A stretch of 64,000 bases of DNA from Pseudarthrobacter sp. W1I19 (GTDB lineage: Bacteria > Actinomycetota > Actinomycetes > Actinomycetales > Micrococcaceae), in NCBI RefSeq assembly GCF_030817835.1, contig NZ_JAUSZR010000001.1, positions 744,001-808,000 on the forward strand, written 5' to 3'. The position numbers and the translations under genes are program-made. Positions 15,753 to 23,954 of the stretch are shown here, one piece after another (the first letter of the stretch is position 1; the number at the start of each line of letters is the position of its first letter). The notes below the pieces were generated by a model. That model saw nothing but the letters and a program-made list of their open reading frames with translations. It was not told the origin of the DNA and made no database searches.

Positions 15753-16973
15753 ATGACTGTGGACAGCCAGATCAAACGGGATTGCGTTATTGCCGGCGGC
15801 GGCCCAGGGGGCATGGTGCTGGGGTACCTGCTTGCCCGGCAAGGGCTGCGGGTGACGGTCCTGGAAAAACACGGCGACTTCCTGCGCGACTTCCGCGGCG
15901 ACACCGTGCATCCCTCCACCGTGACCCTGCTGGGCGAACTCGGGCTCCGCGGCAAATTCCTGGAACTGCCACTGAGCAAATTGTCCACCCTGGACATCGT
16001 GATTGATGGCCAGCGGATCACCACGGCCGATTTCAGTACCCTCCCGGCGCCGGACAACTTCCTGGTCCTCGCGCCCCAGTGGGACTTCCTGAACTTCCTT
16101 GCCCGCGAGGCGCACGCGTTCCCCAACTTCGAGCTGCGGATGCTCACCGAGGCCACCGGACTCATCATCGAAGAGGGCCAGGTGCGCGGGGTCCGGGCTC
16201 TCGCGTCCGACGGCGGCCTGGAGATCCGTGCCACCCTCACCGTCGCTGCCGACGGACGGGAATCGGCCTTGCGTCACGCTGCCGGATTGATTCCCGACGA
16301 CTTCGGCGTGCCCATCGATGTGCTCTGGTTCAACCTGCCCAAGCCGCCGGATCCTCCGTCCCCGACGCTCGGATACATCTCCGCGCAAGGGCTGGTCCTC
16401 ACGATTGACCGGGGCGACCGGTACCAGTCCGGGATGGTGATCCGCAAAGGAGGTTTTGACGAGCTCCGCGGAGCAAAGATCGACGTACTCCAGGCGCGGA
16501 TCACCGGCGCGGCGCCGATCCTGCGCCCCGTCGTCGGCAACCTCACGGACTGGGACCAGGTGAAACTTCTGTCCGTCCAGATCAACCGGCTGCGGCGCTG
16601 GTACCGTCCCGGATTCATGGCCATCGGCGACGCGGCCCACGCGATGTCGCCGATGTTTGGCGTCGGCGTGAACTTCGCCATCCAGGACGCCGTGGCACTG
16701 GCCAACGCCATCGGGGAGGATCTTGCCGGTGGAACTGCTCCAGTCGGGAAACTCGCGGCCGTGCAGCGGCGGCGGGAGATGCCGGTGAAGATCATGCAGC
16801 AGCTCCAGCGCAACGGACACCGGGTGCTCCTCAGGGCTACCAATGGGAACCGCATCGCACCCCGATGGTTCGTGATGTTCCTGCGGGCCGCCTCGCCGCT
16901 GTTGCGCCGGATCACCGCCAGGTTTGTTGGGATAGGAATCCGCCCCGAGCATGTCAAACACCGCGGCGCCTGA
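15753..16973 (+). CDS. FAD-dependent monooxygenase (PHBH-like)
   Basis: A 406-residue flavoprotein of the aromatic hydroxylase fold. The FAD Rossmann motif VIAGGGPGGMVLGYLLAR is at about 12-29, TVAADGRESALRHAAG (DG motif) near 165, and GFMAIGDAAHAMSPMFGVGVN (GD motif) near 288, the three signatures of this class. The substrate is not evident and no ring-cleavage or transporter gene is adjacent. The ATG lies within the REP-rich spacer with no strong binding site (GCACGATGAT precedes it). Confidence 0.85.
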   Translation: MTVDSQIKRDCVIAGGGPGGMVLGYLLARQGLRVTVLEKHGDFLRDFRGDTVHPSTVTLLGELGLRGKFLELPLSKLSTLDIVIDGQRITTADFSTLPAPDNFLVLAPQWDFLNFLAREAHAFPNFELRMLTEATGLIIEEGQVRGVRALASDGGLEIRATLTVAADGRESALRHAAGLIPDDFGVPIDVLWFNLPKPPDPPSPTLGYISAQGLVLTIDRGDRYQSGMVIRKGGFDELRGAKIDVLQARITGAAPILRPVVGNLTDWDQVKLLSVQINRLRRWYRPGFMAIGDAAHAMSPMFGVGVNFAIQDAVALANAIGEDLAGGTAPVGKLAAVQRRREMPVKIMQQLQRNGHRVLLRATNGNRIAPRWFVMFLRAASPLLRRITARFVGIGIRPEHVKHRGA

Positions 16974-17003
16974 CCCCGTCCTTGCGGTGCCCCCATTGGG
17001 AGC

Positions 17004-17099
17004 GCTCGCTCACTTAACGCGGTTTGGCGGCCAACGCTCTCTCACTTTCCTAAAGAAAGTGAGAGCGTTGGCCGATTGGTTGCCGTAAGTGAGAGAGCG
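17004..17099. repeat. REP-like nested palindrome, family B
   Basis: An inner near-perfect inverted repeat (CCAACGCTCTCTCACTTTC at 17031-17049 against GAAAGTGAGAGCGTTGG at 17055-17071) is nested in outer arms CGCTCGCTCACTTAACG and CGTAAGTGAGAGAGCG. It lies between the convergent monooxygenase and DUF305 genes and may terminate both. Blocks of the same type are inserted in the M20 gene at 44184-44260. Confidence 0.75.
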
Positions 17100-17720
17100 T
17101 CAGAGCGCGGCCAGGAGCTTCTTCATCTCGGCGATCTCCGCTTCCTGAGCAGTGATAATCTCGCGGGCCAGCTGGATGGCAGCGGGGTACTTGCCCCCGG
17201 CGATTTCGTCCTTGGCCATCTCGATGGCTCCTTCATGGTGACCGGTCATCTGCTCCATAAAGAGCCTGGCGGCCTCGGTTCCCTGGGCGGCCTTGAGTTT
17301 ACTGAGGCCCTCCGCGTCCACCATTCCTGACATGCCGTGCCCGGAATGGTCAGAGGCCATCGTGGGGACATTCCAGCCCTTGAGCCACCCGGTCATGGTC
17401 TCGATTTCCGGTGCCTGGGCGTCCTTGATCCTGGTGGCCAGCGCGGTGACGTCGGCGGGCACGTCCGGCTTGGCCAGGACCATCCCGCTCATCTCCACCG
17501 CCTGGGCATGATGCGGAATCATCATCTGGGCGAATGTGGTGTCGGCCTGGTTATGGTCGGCGTTGGCGTCCGGCATCATGCTGGACGTCGGACTCGAACT
17601 CGAACCGGCGTGGGTGGAGTGCATGCCGCCGGAGGTTCCGGAATCGGCCGCGCACCCGGCAAGGCCCAGCGAGGCTGCCAGGGCGGCCGCAGCGGAGAGT
17701 GTTTTGATCGTGGTTTTCAT
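17100..17720 (-). CDS. DUF305 lipoprotein of the copper unit
   Basis: A 206-residue exported protein with lipobox LGLAGCAA (Cys near 23) and a Ser/Thr linker. The ferritin-like DUF305 helices carry MMIPHHAQAVEMSGM (about 67) and TGHHEGAIEMAKDE (about 160). The paired His and Met residues suit extracytoplasmic copper binding, common for the family but not proven here. It follows the DUF6153 and P-type ATPase genes on the same strand. The stop is at the edge of the family B palindrome. Confidence 0.88.
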   Translation of the reverse strand: MKTTIKTLSAAAALAASLGLAGCAADSGTSGGMHSTHAGSSSSPTSSMMPDANADHNQADTTFAQMMIPHHAQAVEMSGMVLAKPDVPADVTALATRIKDAQAPEIETMTGWLKGWNVPTMASDHSGHGMSGMVDAEGLSKLKAAQGTEAARLFMEQMTGHHEGAIEMAKDEIAGGKYPAAIQLAREIITAQEAEIAEMKKLLAAL

Positions 17721-17794
17721 GGAAGGTGTCCTTCAGGAAAGTAGTTGAACGGGGGCCAGGGGTGGCGTGCGGAAGTGCACTGCACCGTCCTGTT

Positions 17795-18223
17795 TTACGT
17801 TCGGCTGATGGACAGTTCGCATGGTGTGGGACTTGCCGGAATGTAGGAGTAGCCTGCTGCCGGACTGACACCTGCGGCGTGGCCGGGTTCCACGGCAGCA
17901 GGCCCATCGGCCGGAAAGACAGTCAGTGATGCGGTGTTGGCCAGGAGGACACACATCGGTCCCGCATCCTGCATCTCGGGGCAGGAACCAAAGCAGGTTT
18001 CCGTCGCCAGGCTTGGCGGCGTGGCGTGCCCCCTGTGGGCGGACCCGTGCATATCGGCGGCGGGGGAGGAATCCGTGGCCTGGAGCACCACGTGGGATGT
18101 GTGCGCCGAGTGGTCGGCCGTCATCACGTGCATCCCGAGTATCCCGGCCATGACGCCCAGCACAATGGCCATCAGCGCCGCGACGCCGAGGAGGGACGCC
18201 AGGCGACGAATGGCTGCAGTCAT
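17795..18223 (-). CDS. DUF6153-like exported His/Met-rich protein
   Basis: A 142-residue protein with an N-terminal transmembrane segment or signal anchor (about 8-32), then a His-, Met- and Cys-containing region (MHVMTADHSAHTSH, DMHGSAHRGH, CFGSCPEM) and a Pro-rich C-terminus. This fits the DUF6153 family found in actinobacterial copper loci. The ATG at 18223 follows GAAAGGAGGAATT; the open frame continues upstream to 18472 only as a shadow of the ATPase end. It lies between the copper ATPase and DUF305 genes. Periplasmic-side copper binding is inference. Confidence 0.75.
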   Translation of the reverse strand: MTAAIRRLASLLGVAALMAIVLGVMAGILGMHVMTADHSAHTSHVVLQATDSSPAADMHGSAHRGHATPPSLATETCFGSCPEMQDAGPMCVLLANTASLTVFPADGPAAVEPGHAAGVSPAAGYSYIPASPTPCELSISRT

Positions 18224-18279
18224 GGACAATTCCTCCTTTCCGCGATGGTCGGGTCGGCCAAAAGTGGACGGGCGTCGTT

Positions 18280-20460
18280 CTAACGTACCTCCGCAGGGTT
18301 CAGTTTCAGGCGCCGCAGCAGCTGGGCGTTCAACGCCACCACAATAGTGGAAACGGACATCAGCACGGCCCCCGCGGCAGGGGAGAGAACCACCCCGGCG
18401 AAGGCCAGGACGCCAGCGGCCAGCGGCACGGACAGGATGTTGTAGCCCGTGGCCCACACCAGGTTCTGCCACATCTTGCGGTAGCTCGCCCGGGACAGGT
18501 CCACCATGGACAGCACGGCGCGCGGATCGTTCCCGGCCAGCACCACCCCGGCCGATTCCATGGCCACGTCCGTCCCCGCTCCGATCGCGATGCCCACCTC
18601 GGCGCGGGCCAGCGCGGGTGAATCGTTGACGCCGTCGCCCACCATGGCCACCTTGAGGCCCCGCGACTGCAGCTCGGCCACCTTCTTGTCCTTGTCCGCG
18701 GGCAGGACCTCGGCAAACACCTCGTCGATGTCCAGGTCTGCCGCAACAGCCCGCGCCACCTGCTGCGCGTCGCCGGTGATCATGGCCACCTTGACGCCGC
18801 GCTGCTGCAGTGCGCGCACGGCCTGCCGCGACTCTGCCCGCACCGCATCCTCGAGGCTGACCGCCCCAAGGACGCTCCCGCCGTCGTCAATCACGTGCAG
18901 GACGGCCGCGCCGCGGTCCATCCAGCCGCGCGTCGTGGCCGCCAGGGAAGGAGGTACGACGGCGCCCAGCTCGCGCAGGAGCGCGGGCCCCCCTACGTGC
19001 ACCGTGCGGCCGTCCACGGAGGCCCGGACGCCGCGGCCGGTAAGCGATACGAAGCCGGCGACGGCAGGCAGTGCCAGGTTCCGCTCCCGGGCTGCACGGA
19101 CGATGGCCCGCGCTACGGGATGCTCGCTGTCTGACTCGACGGCGGCGGCCAATGCCAGCAGCTCATCGGCCTCCACGCCCTGGGCGGCGGCCACTTCTTT
19201 CAGCTCCGGCTCGCCGGTGGTGAGGGTGCCGGTCTTGTCGAAGAGGACAACATCGATGGTGCGCATCCGCTCCAGTGCCATCCGGTTCTTGATCAGGACG
19301 CCGGCGCGGGCAGCCTGCTCGGTGGAGATGGCGATGACCAGCGGAATGGCCAGGCCCAGGGCGTGCGGGCAGGCGATCACCAGCACGGTCATGGTCCGGG
19401 TGACGGCCTCCGGGATGCTGCCCAGCAGCGTCCACACGATGAACGTGATGACGCCGGCGCCCGCAGCGAAGTAGAACAGGAAGGCCGCGGCGCGGTCGGC
19501 CAGGGCCTGGGCCCGCGACGAGGAAGCCTGTGCTTCGGCCACCAGCCGCTGGATGCCGGCCAGTGCGGTGTCCTCGCCCACGGCGTCCACGCGGACGCGG
19601 ACACTCGAGTCCGTGGCAACGGTCCCGGCCACCACGGCGTCCCCGGGGCCGCGGGGCACGGTCTTGGATTCACCGGTGATCATGGATTCGTCGAATTCAG
19701 CCTGGCCTTGGACCACCGTGCCGTCGGCCGGCATCCGGGCGCCGGAGCGGACCAGCACAAGGTCTGCGGGGCGGAGTTCGGAGACGGGCACGGTTTCGGT
19801 GCCGCTGTCCGTGATGCGTTCGGCTTCATCGGGCAGCAGGGCAGCCAGCGCATCCAGGGCGCCCTGCGCCGAACCGAGGGCCCGCATCTCGATCCAGTGG
19901 CCCAGCAGCATGATAGCCACCAGCAGCGCGAGTTCCCACCAGAAGTCCAGGTCGAAGCCGCCCAGACCAAGGCTGGTGACCCAGGACGCGGCGAATGCCA
20001 CGGTGATGGCCATGCCGATCAGCAGCATCATGCCGGGCCGGCGGTCCTTCAGCTCCTGCAGCCCGCCCTTGAGGAACGGCTGGCCGCCGTAGAGGAAAAT
20101 CACTGTTCCCAGGACCGGCGGGATCCAGGCGGAGCCGGGGAACATCGGGGCCATGTAGCCCAGGATGTGGCCCACCATGGGGCTGAAATAGACCACGGGG
20201 ATGGAGAGTGCCAGGGTCAGCCAGAACCTGTTCTTGAACATGGCTGTGCTGTGTCCGGCATGCTGTCCGTGGGTGTGGACCGTGTGGTCGTCGTCGTGGC
20301 CGGCGTGGGGTTGGTGGTGCTCGTGCCCGTGCCCGTGCCCGTCCCCGTGCTCGTGCCCGTGCCCGGCAGCAGCCGCGGCAGGGGCTGACGCACGCTCCGC
20401 CTCGGTGAGGGTGGGGCTGGCCGGGGTGGCGTCGTCGTGATGGTGCCTGTGGTCCTGCAT
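18280..20460 (-). CDS. copB: copper-transporting P1B-type ATPase (CPH type, CopB-like)
   Basis: Exports copper across the membrane with ATP. The 726-residue protein has a His-rich N-terminus (about 2-72) instead of a CXXC domain, then transmembrane segments. The actuator motif TGES is at 262-265, the membrane metal site CPH at 364-366 and the phosphorylation motif DKTGTLT at 408. SEHPVARAI is the P1B HP motif, GDGVNDSPAL the hinge. CPH with a His-rich tail is the CopB/P1B-3 pattern (copper, sometimes Cu(II)). ATG 20460 follows AAGGAGGAACAG; the frame upstream to 20631 is rejected as repeat DNA. A CsoR-type palindrome lies 199 bp upstream. Confidence 0.93.
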   Translation of the reverse strand: MQDHRHHHDDATPASPTLTEAERASAPAAAAAGHGHEHGDGHGHGHEHHQPHAGHDDDHTVHTHGQHAGHSTAMFKNRFWLTLALSIPVVYFSPMVGHILGYMAPMFPGSAWIPPVLGTVIFLYGGQPFLKGGLQELKDRRPGMMLLIGMAITVAFAASWVTSLGLGGFDLDFWWELALLVAIMLLGHWIEMRALGSAQGALDALAALLPDEAERITDSGTETVPVSELRPADLVLVRSGARMPADGTVVQGQAEFDESMITGESKTVPRGPGDAVVAGTVATDSSVRVRVDAVGEDTALAGIQRLVAEAQASSSRAQALADRAAAFLFYFAAGAGVITFIVWTLLGSIPEAVTRTMTVLVIACPHALGLAIPLVIAISTEQAARAGVLIKNRMALERMRTIDVVLFDKTGTLTTGEPELKEVAAAQGVEADELLALAAAVESDSEHPVARAIVRAARERNLALPAVAGFVSLTGRGVRASVDGRTVHVGGPALLRELGAVVPPSLAATTRGWMDRGAAVLHVIDDGGSVLGAVSLEDAVRAESRQAVRALQQRGVKVAMITGDAQQVARAVAADLDIDEVFAEVLPADKDKKVAELQSRGLKVAMVGDGVNDSPALARAEVGIAIGAGTDVAMESAGVVLAGNDPRAVLSMVDLSRASYRKMWQNLVWATGYNILSVPLAAGVLAFAGVVLSPAAGAVLMSVSTIVVALNAQLLRRLKLNPAEVR

Positions 20461-20831
20461 CTGTTCCTCCTTGGAGGACGTTTCAGCCGCTGCTCCGGGA
20501 GGCAGATGATGGAGCGTTGCGGCAATTCGTGCGGAAGGTGGTGGGGCGTCGCCGGGATCAGCGCGAAAGGTGATGGGGCGTCGCTGGGTTGAACGGCTGT
20601 GAAAGCGGGTGCGGTGCACCGGCCGGGACATACCACTTCACTGACAACACTGGAAAATATACCCCCTGGGGGTATCAGCGTCAAGGGCTGAGACTGAACC
20701 TGCGCCTCGTCCCCTCGAAATCGAAAACGCGTCCCGGCCTACCCCAGGTGGGCGTTCACGGCCATACTTGTGTCAATGGCAATGGTGCCTGCCCATGCTG
20801 GGCGGCTGGGTGAAGGACCGGAGGTGGCTCC
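20461..20831. other. 371-base divergent intergenic region with repeats and a copper operator
   Basis: Family D-like blocks (GATGGAGCGTTGCGGC, GGTGGTGGGGCGTCGC, GGTGATGGGGCGTCGC) fill about 20505-20590. The CsoR-type box is at 20659-20675. The rest upstream of the PAS-ANTAR gene holds no ORF I can support. A good ribosome binding site (CCGGAGGTGGCTCC) precedes 20832. Confidence 0.5.
20659..20675. promoter_or_regulatory. CsoR/RicR-type copper operator
   Basis: ATACCCCCTGGGGGTAT is a perfect palindrome matching the TATACCCC-GGGGTAT pattern bound by CsoR-family repressors, which release DNA on binding Cu(I). It lies 199 bp upstream of the copper ATPase start, so it probably overlaps that promoter, with a long leader. 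No csoR gene is in the window. Confidence 0.85.
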
Positions 20832-21500
20832 ATGGGCGAGCTGAGCGGCCCCTACACGTACTCGAGCGCTTTGGGTGACAACCCGTGCGTGGCGGGGACA
20901 TTTCACGTGGACATGGATACCTGGAAGCTCCGGTGGTCGGACGGCATGTTCCTGCTGCACGGATACGAACGCGGCGAAGTGGTGCCCACCGTGGACCTGC
21001 TGTTCTCGCACAAGCACCCGGAGGACAGATCCCGCTGCGAAGAGATTGTGGCCCAGGTTGCCGGCACTGGAGGGTACTTCTGCATGTACCACCGGATCAT
21101 CGACTCCCGCGGCCGGACACGTCGGGTGCTTACGTCCGGTGAGGCCATAGTGGACGACGCCGGTACGGTCACCGCCCTGGAAGGCGTCATGATCGACCTC
21201 ACCTCCACACTCCAGCGCGAGACCGAGGAGACTGCCCGGGAAGCGGTGGCCGGGGCCACATCCACCCGGAGCGTGATCGACCAGGCCCGGGGCATCCTGA
21301 TGGGCCAGCTTAAAATGGGTTCGGAGGACGCCTTCAAGGTGCTCGTCAGCACCAGCAGCCATCGCAACGTCAAGCTGGTGGTGGTGGCCGCCGAACTGGT
21401 GCGGCTGGCGAATTCCCAGGCGGCGGGCGGGTACCTCGACGCCGCAGTCAGAGCGATCGCCTATGACAGCAAGGCGGGTTCCCGCCGCAAGGCAGGGTAG
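20832..21500 (+). CDS. PAS-ANTAR domain regulator
   Basis: A 222-residue cytoplasmic protein: a PAS fold at about 15-125 (WSDGMFLLHGYERGEV, then RIIDSRGRTRRVLTSGEAIV) and a C-terminal ANTAR domain at about 140-205 (SVIDQARGILMGQLKMGSED). ANTAR domains bind paired hexaloop RNA hairpins and prevent transcription termination. No kinase partner is adjacent and the PAS ligand is unknown. One of three ANTAR proteins in the window, the others at 25733-26521 and 55020-55763. Confidence 0.88.
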   Translation: MGELSGPYTYSSALGDNPCVAGTFHVDMDTWKLRWSDGMFLLHGYERGEVVPTVDLLFSHKHPEDRSRCEEIVAQVAGTGGYFCMYHRIIDSRGRTRRVLTSGEAIVDDAGTVTALEGVMIDLTSTLQRETEETAREAVAGATSTRSVIDQARGILMGQLKMGSEDAFKVLVSTSSHRNVKLVVVAAELVRLANSQAAGGYLDAAVRAIAYDSKAGSRRKAG

Positions 21501-21510
21501 GACCCGCGTC

Positions 21511-22125
21511 CTAGTGGTGCTCCACCCAGCACGCAAGGATGGTGGTGGAGAGCTGGTAGGCCAGGGCGTTGCGGGTGATGGCGTCCGGGCCGAGCGTGGC
21601 CGGAAGGCCTGACGCGTCCACCTGCAGCACAAAGTTGTCCTTTTGGAACACTGCCGTTCCGTCCGCTGTTTCGAACGCCGGAAAGCCCAGGTTGGCGAGT
21701 CCTTCGATGGGCCGTGCGTCTTTGGCGAGCGCCTGCATGGCGTCAAAGTACTTCATCGCCGTGGCCTGCCCCGCCGCTTCCTTCACGGAGATGTCCAGTG
21801 CACCCTCCGCAAGGTGGTAGGTGCAGGTGAAGGTGCTGTCCGCCCAGCTGTTCATAGTGTGCGGGTCTTCTTCCAGGTGCAGGATGGCGGTGAGCCGGTC
21901 CATGGGCTGGTCTCCGCACACCATTCTCGCGGCGTCGCTGGGGCCGTCGGCGGAGGCGCGGGGGGAGGAGGTGCCGCCGTCGTGATGGCTACCGTGCGCG
22001 GCTGGCGACGTGGCGTCCGACGCCGGTGCGGGAACCACTCCAACGGACGCTGCGGTCCCAGCGCAGCCAGTAAGCAGCAGGGACCACAGTGCCAGGGCTG
22101 CCAGTATTGGTGTGCGGTTGTGCAT
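21511..22125 (-). CDS. lipoprotein of the sortase cluster
   Basis: A 204-residue predicted lipoprotein: signal peptide ending LLLTGCAG (lipobox Cys near 21), an Ala/Ser/His-rich linker, and a compact C-terminal domain from about residue 68 with two further cysteines (MVCGDQPMDRL and FTCTYHL) plus one near the end (ILACWVEHH). The domain resembles DUF3558-like lipoprotein folds only loosely; I do not assign a family. The ATG at 22125 is supported by the signal peptide. It is the last of three same-strand genes (CHRD-like protein, sortase, lipoprotein). Confidence 0.7.
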   Translation of the reverse strand: MHNRTPILAALALWSLLLTGCAGTAASVGVVPAPASDATSPAAHGSHHDGGTSSPRASADGPSDAARMVCGDQPMDRLTAILHLEEDPHTMNSWADSTFTCTYHLAEGALDISVKEAAGQATAMKYFDAMQALAKDARPIEGLANLGFPAFETADGTAVFQKDNFVLQVDASGLPATLGPDAITRNALAYQLSTTILACWVEHH

Positions 22126-22204
22126 GACTCGTCCGTCCTGGCCGCTCCTCAGGGGTGCGGCCGCTTGTTCGGCTTTTCGCGGATCATCGGTTCGCGGTCC
22201 AGTG

Positions 22205-22921
22205 TCAGGTTTTGAGCTTTGCGTAGATGACGTAGTTGTCGTTGAAGCGTCCGGTGGAGGGGTCGTACCCGTCGCACGTGACGAGCCGGAGTTCTGAACC
22301 GGGGGTGTTTCCATAGACCTCCAGCGTGGGGAACCCGTCCTTGCTGTACTGGGCTGCGCGATCCACGCCGAACACGGCGGAGCTGCCGTCGGCCCGCAGG
22401 ACAATGATGTCGCTCCCAGGCCTGAGCTGCCGAAGATCGGCGAAGACACCTTTATGGCCGCCCAGGGCATTGACGTGGCCGAGCATCACGGACGGGCCGC
22501 GTTCGCCGGGTGTGGGGGAACCGTTGTACCAGCTGGCGGGCGCGCCGTTGCCTTTGTCTTCAGGGACTTCGAGCGAGCCGTTGTCCCGCAGTCCCAGCTT
22601 GATAAGGCCCGTGGTGAGGCCGATGGAGGGAATTTCCAGGGTCACCGGCTCGGAGCGGGGTAGGACGACCGGTTCCGTTGCTGCGGGTGCGGCGGCAGCC
22701 GGGCTTGGGGCTGGAGCCGCGGGTGGGGCGGAACTTGCGGTGGAACCAGGCGTGGCAGTGGCGGCCGGCGCAGAAGGTGCGGCGGACGCGGAAGGTGCAG
22801 GGCCGGCGTCGGGCGTTCCCGTGCTGCCCGCAGCGCAGCCGCCCACGGCCAGCAGGAGCAGAAGCCCGGCCGCCGTTGAGGCCCCAAGCCCCCAACGGTG
22901 GCCGGAATTCATGATCGTCAC
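22205..22921 (-). CDS. class F-type sortase
   Basis: A membrane-anchored cysteine transpeptidase. The 238-residue protein has an N-terminal hydrophobic segment (about 10-30), a long Ala/Pro/Ser linker and the sortase barrel (about 95-238). The catalytic triad is readable: His in MLGHVNALGG, Cys in LRLVTCDGYD and Arg in STGRFNDNYVI. The start is GTG 22921 or ATG 22912; neither has a strong binding site. Class F enzymes are actinobacterial and often encoded beside a CHRD-like surface protein, as here. Attached substrates are unknown. Confidence 0.88.
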   Translation of the reverse strand: MTIMNSGHRWGLGASTAAGLLLLLAVGGCAAGSTGTPDAGPAPSASAAPSAPAATATPGSTASSAPPAAPAPSPAAAAPAATEPVVLPRSEPVTLEIPSIGLTTGLIKLGLRDNGSLEVPEDKGNGAPASWYNGSPTPGERGPSVMLGHVNALGGHKGVFADLRQLRPGSDIIVLRADGSSAVFGVDRAAQYSKDGFPTLEVYGNTPGSELRLVTCDGYDPSTGRFNDNYVIYAKLKT

Positions 22922-22945
22922 AGCGGTGATCCAGTCAGCCTGTTG

Positions 22946-23719
22946 CTACACGGCTGACTGGGCGCTGCGGCGGCGGACCACGTAGACGCCGCCGGCTGCC
23001 GCGGCGAGCACCAGGCCCCCTCCGAGGGCGAGGGCACCGGCGTCGGGTCCGGCCGTCCCTGCGGTGATGCCGGTTTCAGCACCGCCAACGGGCATGGTCA
23101 TCTGGCCGGCCTTCAACGTTCCGCACAGCGCGGGGGAGGTCGCTGCCAGCGGGAGGCTGGGAACGAGGTCGCTCTTGGCGGCCTGTCCCGCCGCGCTGAG
23201 GGTGGCGGGATCAAGGCCGTGGACAACCACCACGGCGGTGCCGGCTTCGAGTGCGGCCTTGGTTTCGGCGTTCAGTTCGAACGTGCGGTCAACCGTGTAG
23301 CTTGCACCCTGGCCGGCCACCTTGAGGTCCAGTCCGGCGGCGGGACTGGTGTCGCCGCTGGTGGACAGGGTGGTGACGATGCCGCCGTACCCCGGTGCGC
23401 CCTCGGTGGTGGAAATGACGCCGTCGCCGTCCTTGTCTGCGGAGGGTGCGGGGCAGGCGCCCTGCGCGCCGCCGTGGATGTGCTGGACGTGCGGGTAGGG
23501 GGCGTCCATAAACGTGGCGGCCAGGCCGGACACCTTCAGGACTGCGTGGGCCTGGTTGCCGGTAACGTCCACCGTGATGGTGCCCGAGGCGGAACTGCCG
23601 TTAATCTGTCCCAGCGTGGACTGGTAGGAGTGATCGGCGGCCAGGGCGGGAGAGCCGGAGAGGGCAACAGCGCCCAGTGCGAGTGTGGGAACAGCCAAAA
23701 AGCGGAGTGTCTTGTTCAT
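22946..23719 (-). CDS. secreted CHRD-like surface protein with EF-hand loop and C-terminal anchor
   Basis: A 257-residue protein: Sec signal peptide to about 27 (SGSPALAADHS), a CHRD-like beta domain (LKVSGLAATF, HVQHIHGGAQGACP), a canonical EF-hand calcium loop DKDGDGVISTTE near 95-106, a VVVVHGLDP segment, then a linker, one transmembrane helix and a basic tail (VVRRRSA). The tail layout resembles sortase substrates, although no clean LPXTG is seen (GGAETG is the nearest). It is the first gene of the sortase unit, 24 bp upstream of the sortase. Being the sortase substrate is inference. Confidence 0.75.
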   Translation of the reverse strand: MNKTLRFLAVPTLALGAVALSGSPALAADHSYQSTLGQINGSSASGTITVDVTGNQAHAVLKVSGLAATFMDAPYPHVQHIHGGAQGACPAPSADKDGDGVISTTEGAPGYGGIVTTLSTSGDTSPAAGLDLKVAGQGASYTVDRTFELNAETKAALEAGTAVVVVHGLDPATLSAAGQAAKSDLVPSLPLAATSPALCGTLKAGQMTMPVGGAETGITAGTAGPDAGALALGGGLVLAAAAGGVYVVRRRSAQSAV

Positions 23720-23954
23720 CGGAAAGCAGTCTCCTCATACAAGTGACATTGTTGTCCCAGGTGAGGGACAACAGTGGTTCGCTGCTGCTTCTGCTCCGGA
23801 TGGGCCGGAATGTGAATCGGACCACAATGCGCCCGCTGCGCCGGAGGCATGGAAGGGTGCGGGCGCGGCCCATTCTGGCCCTGTAGGATTGATCGAAGGT
23901 GCGCCGGGAAGTCTGGTCGGCATGATTCTGTCGAGCCCAGTTTGAGGACGCTTT

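Noticed and set aside
19363..20388. 341-residue plus-strand ORF
   Set aside because: Antisense to the copper ATPase; no recognisable domain.
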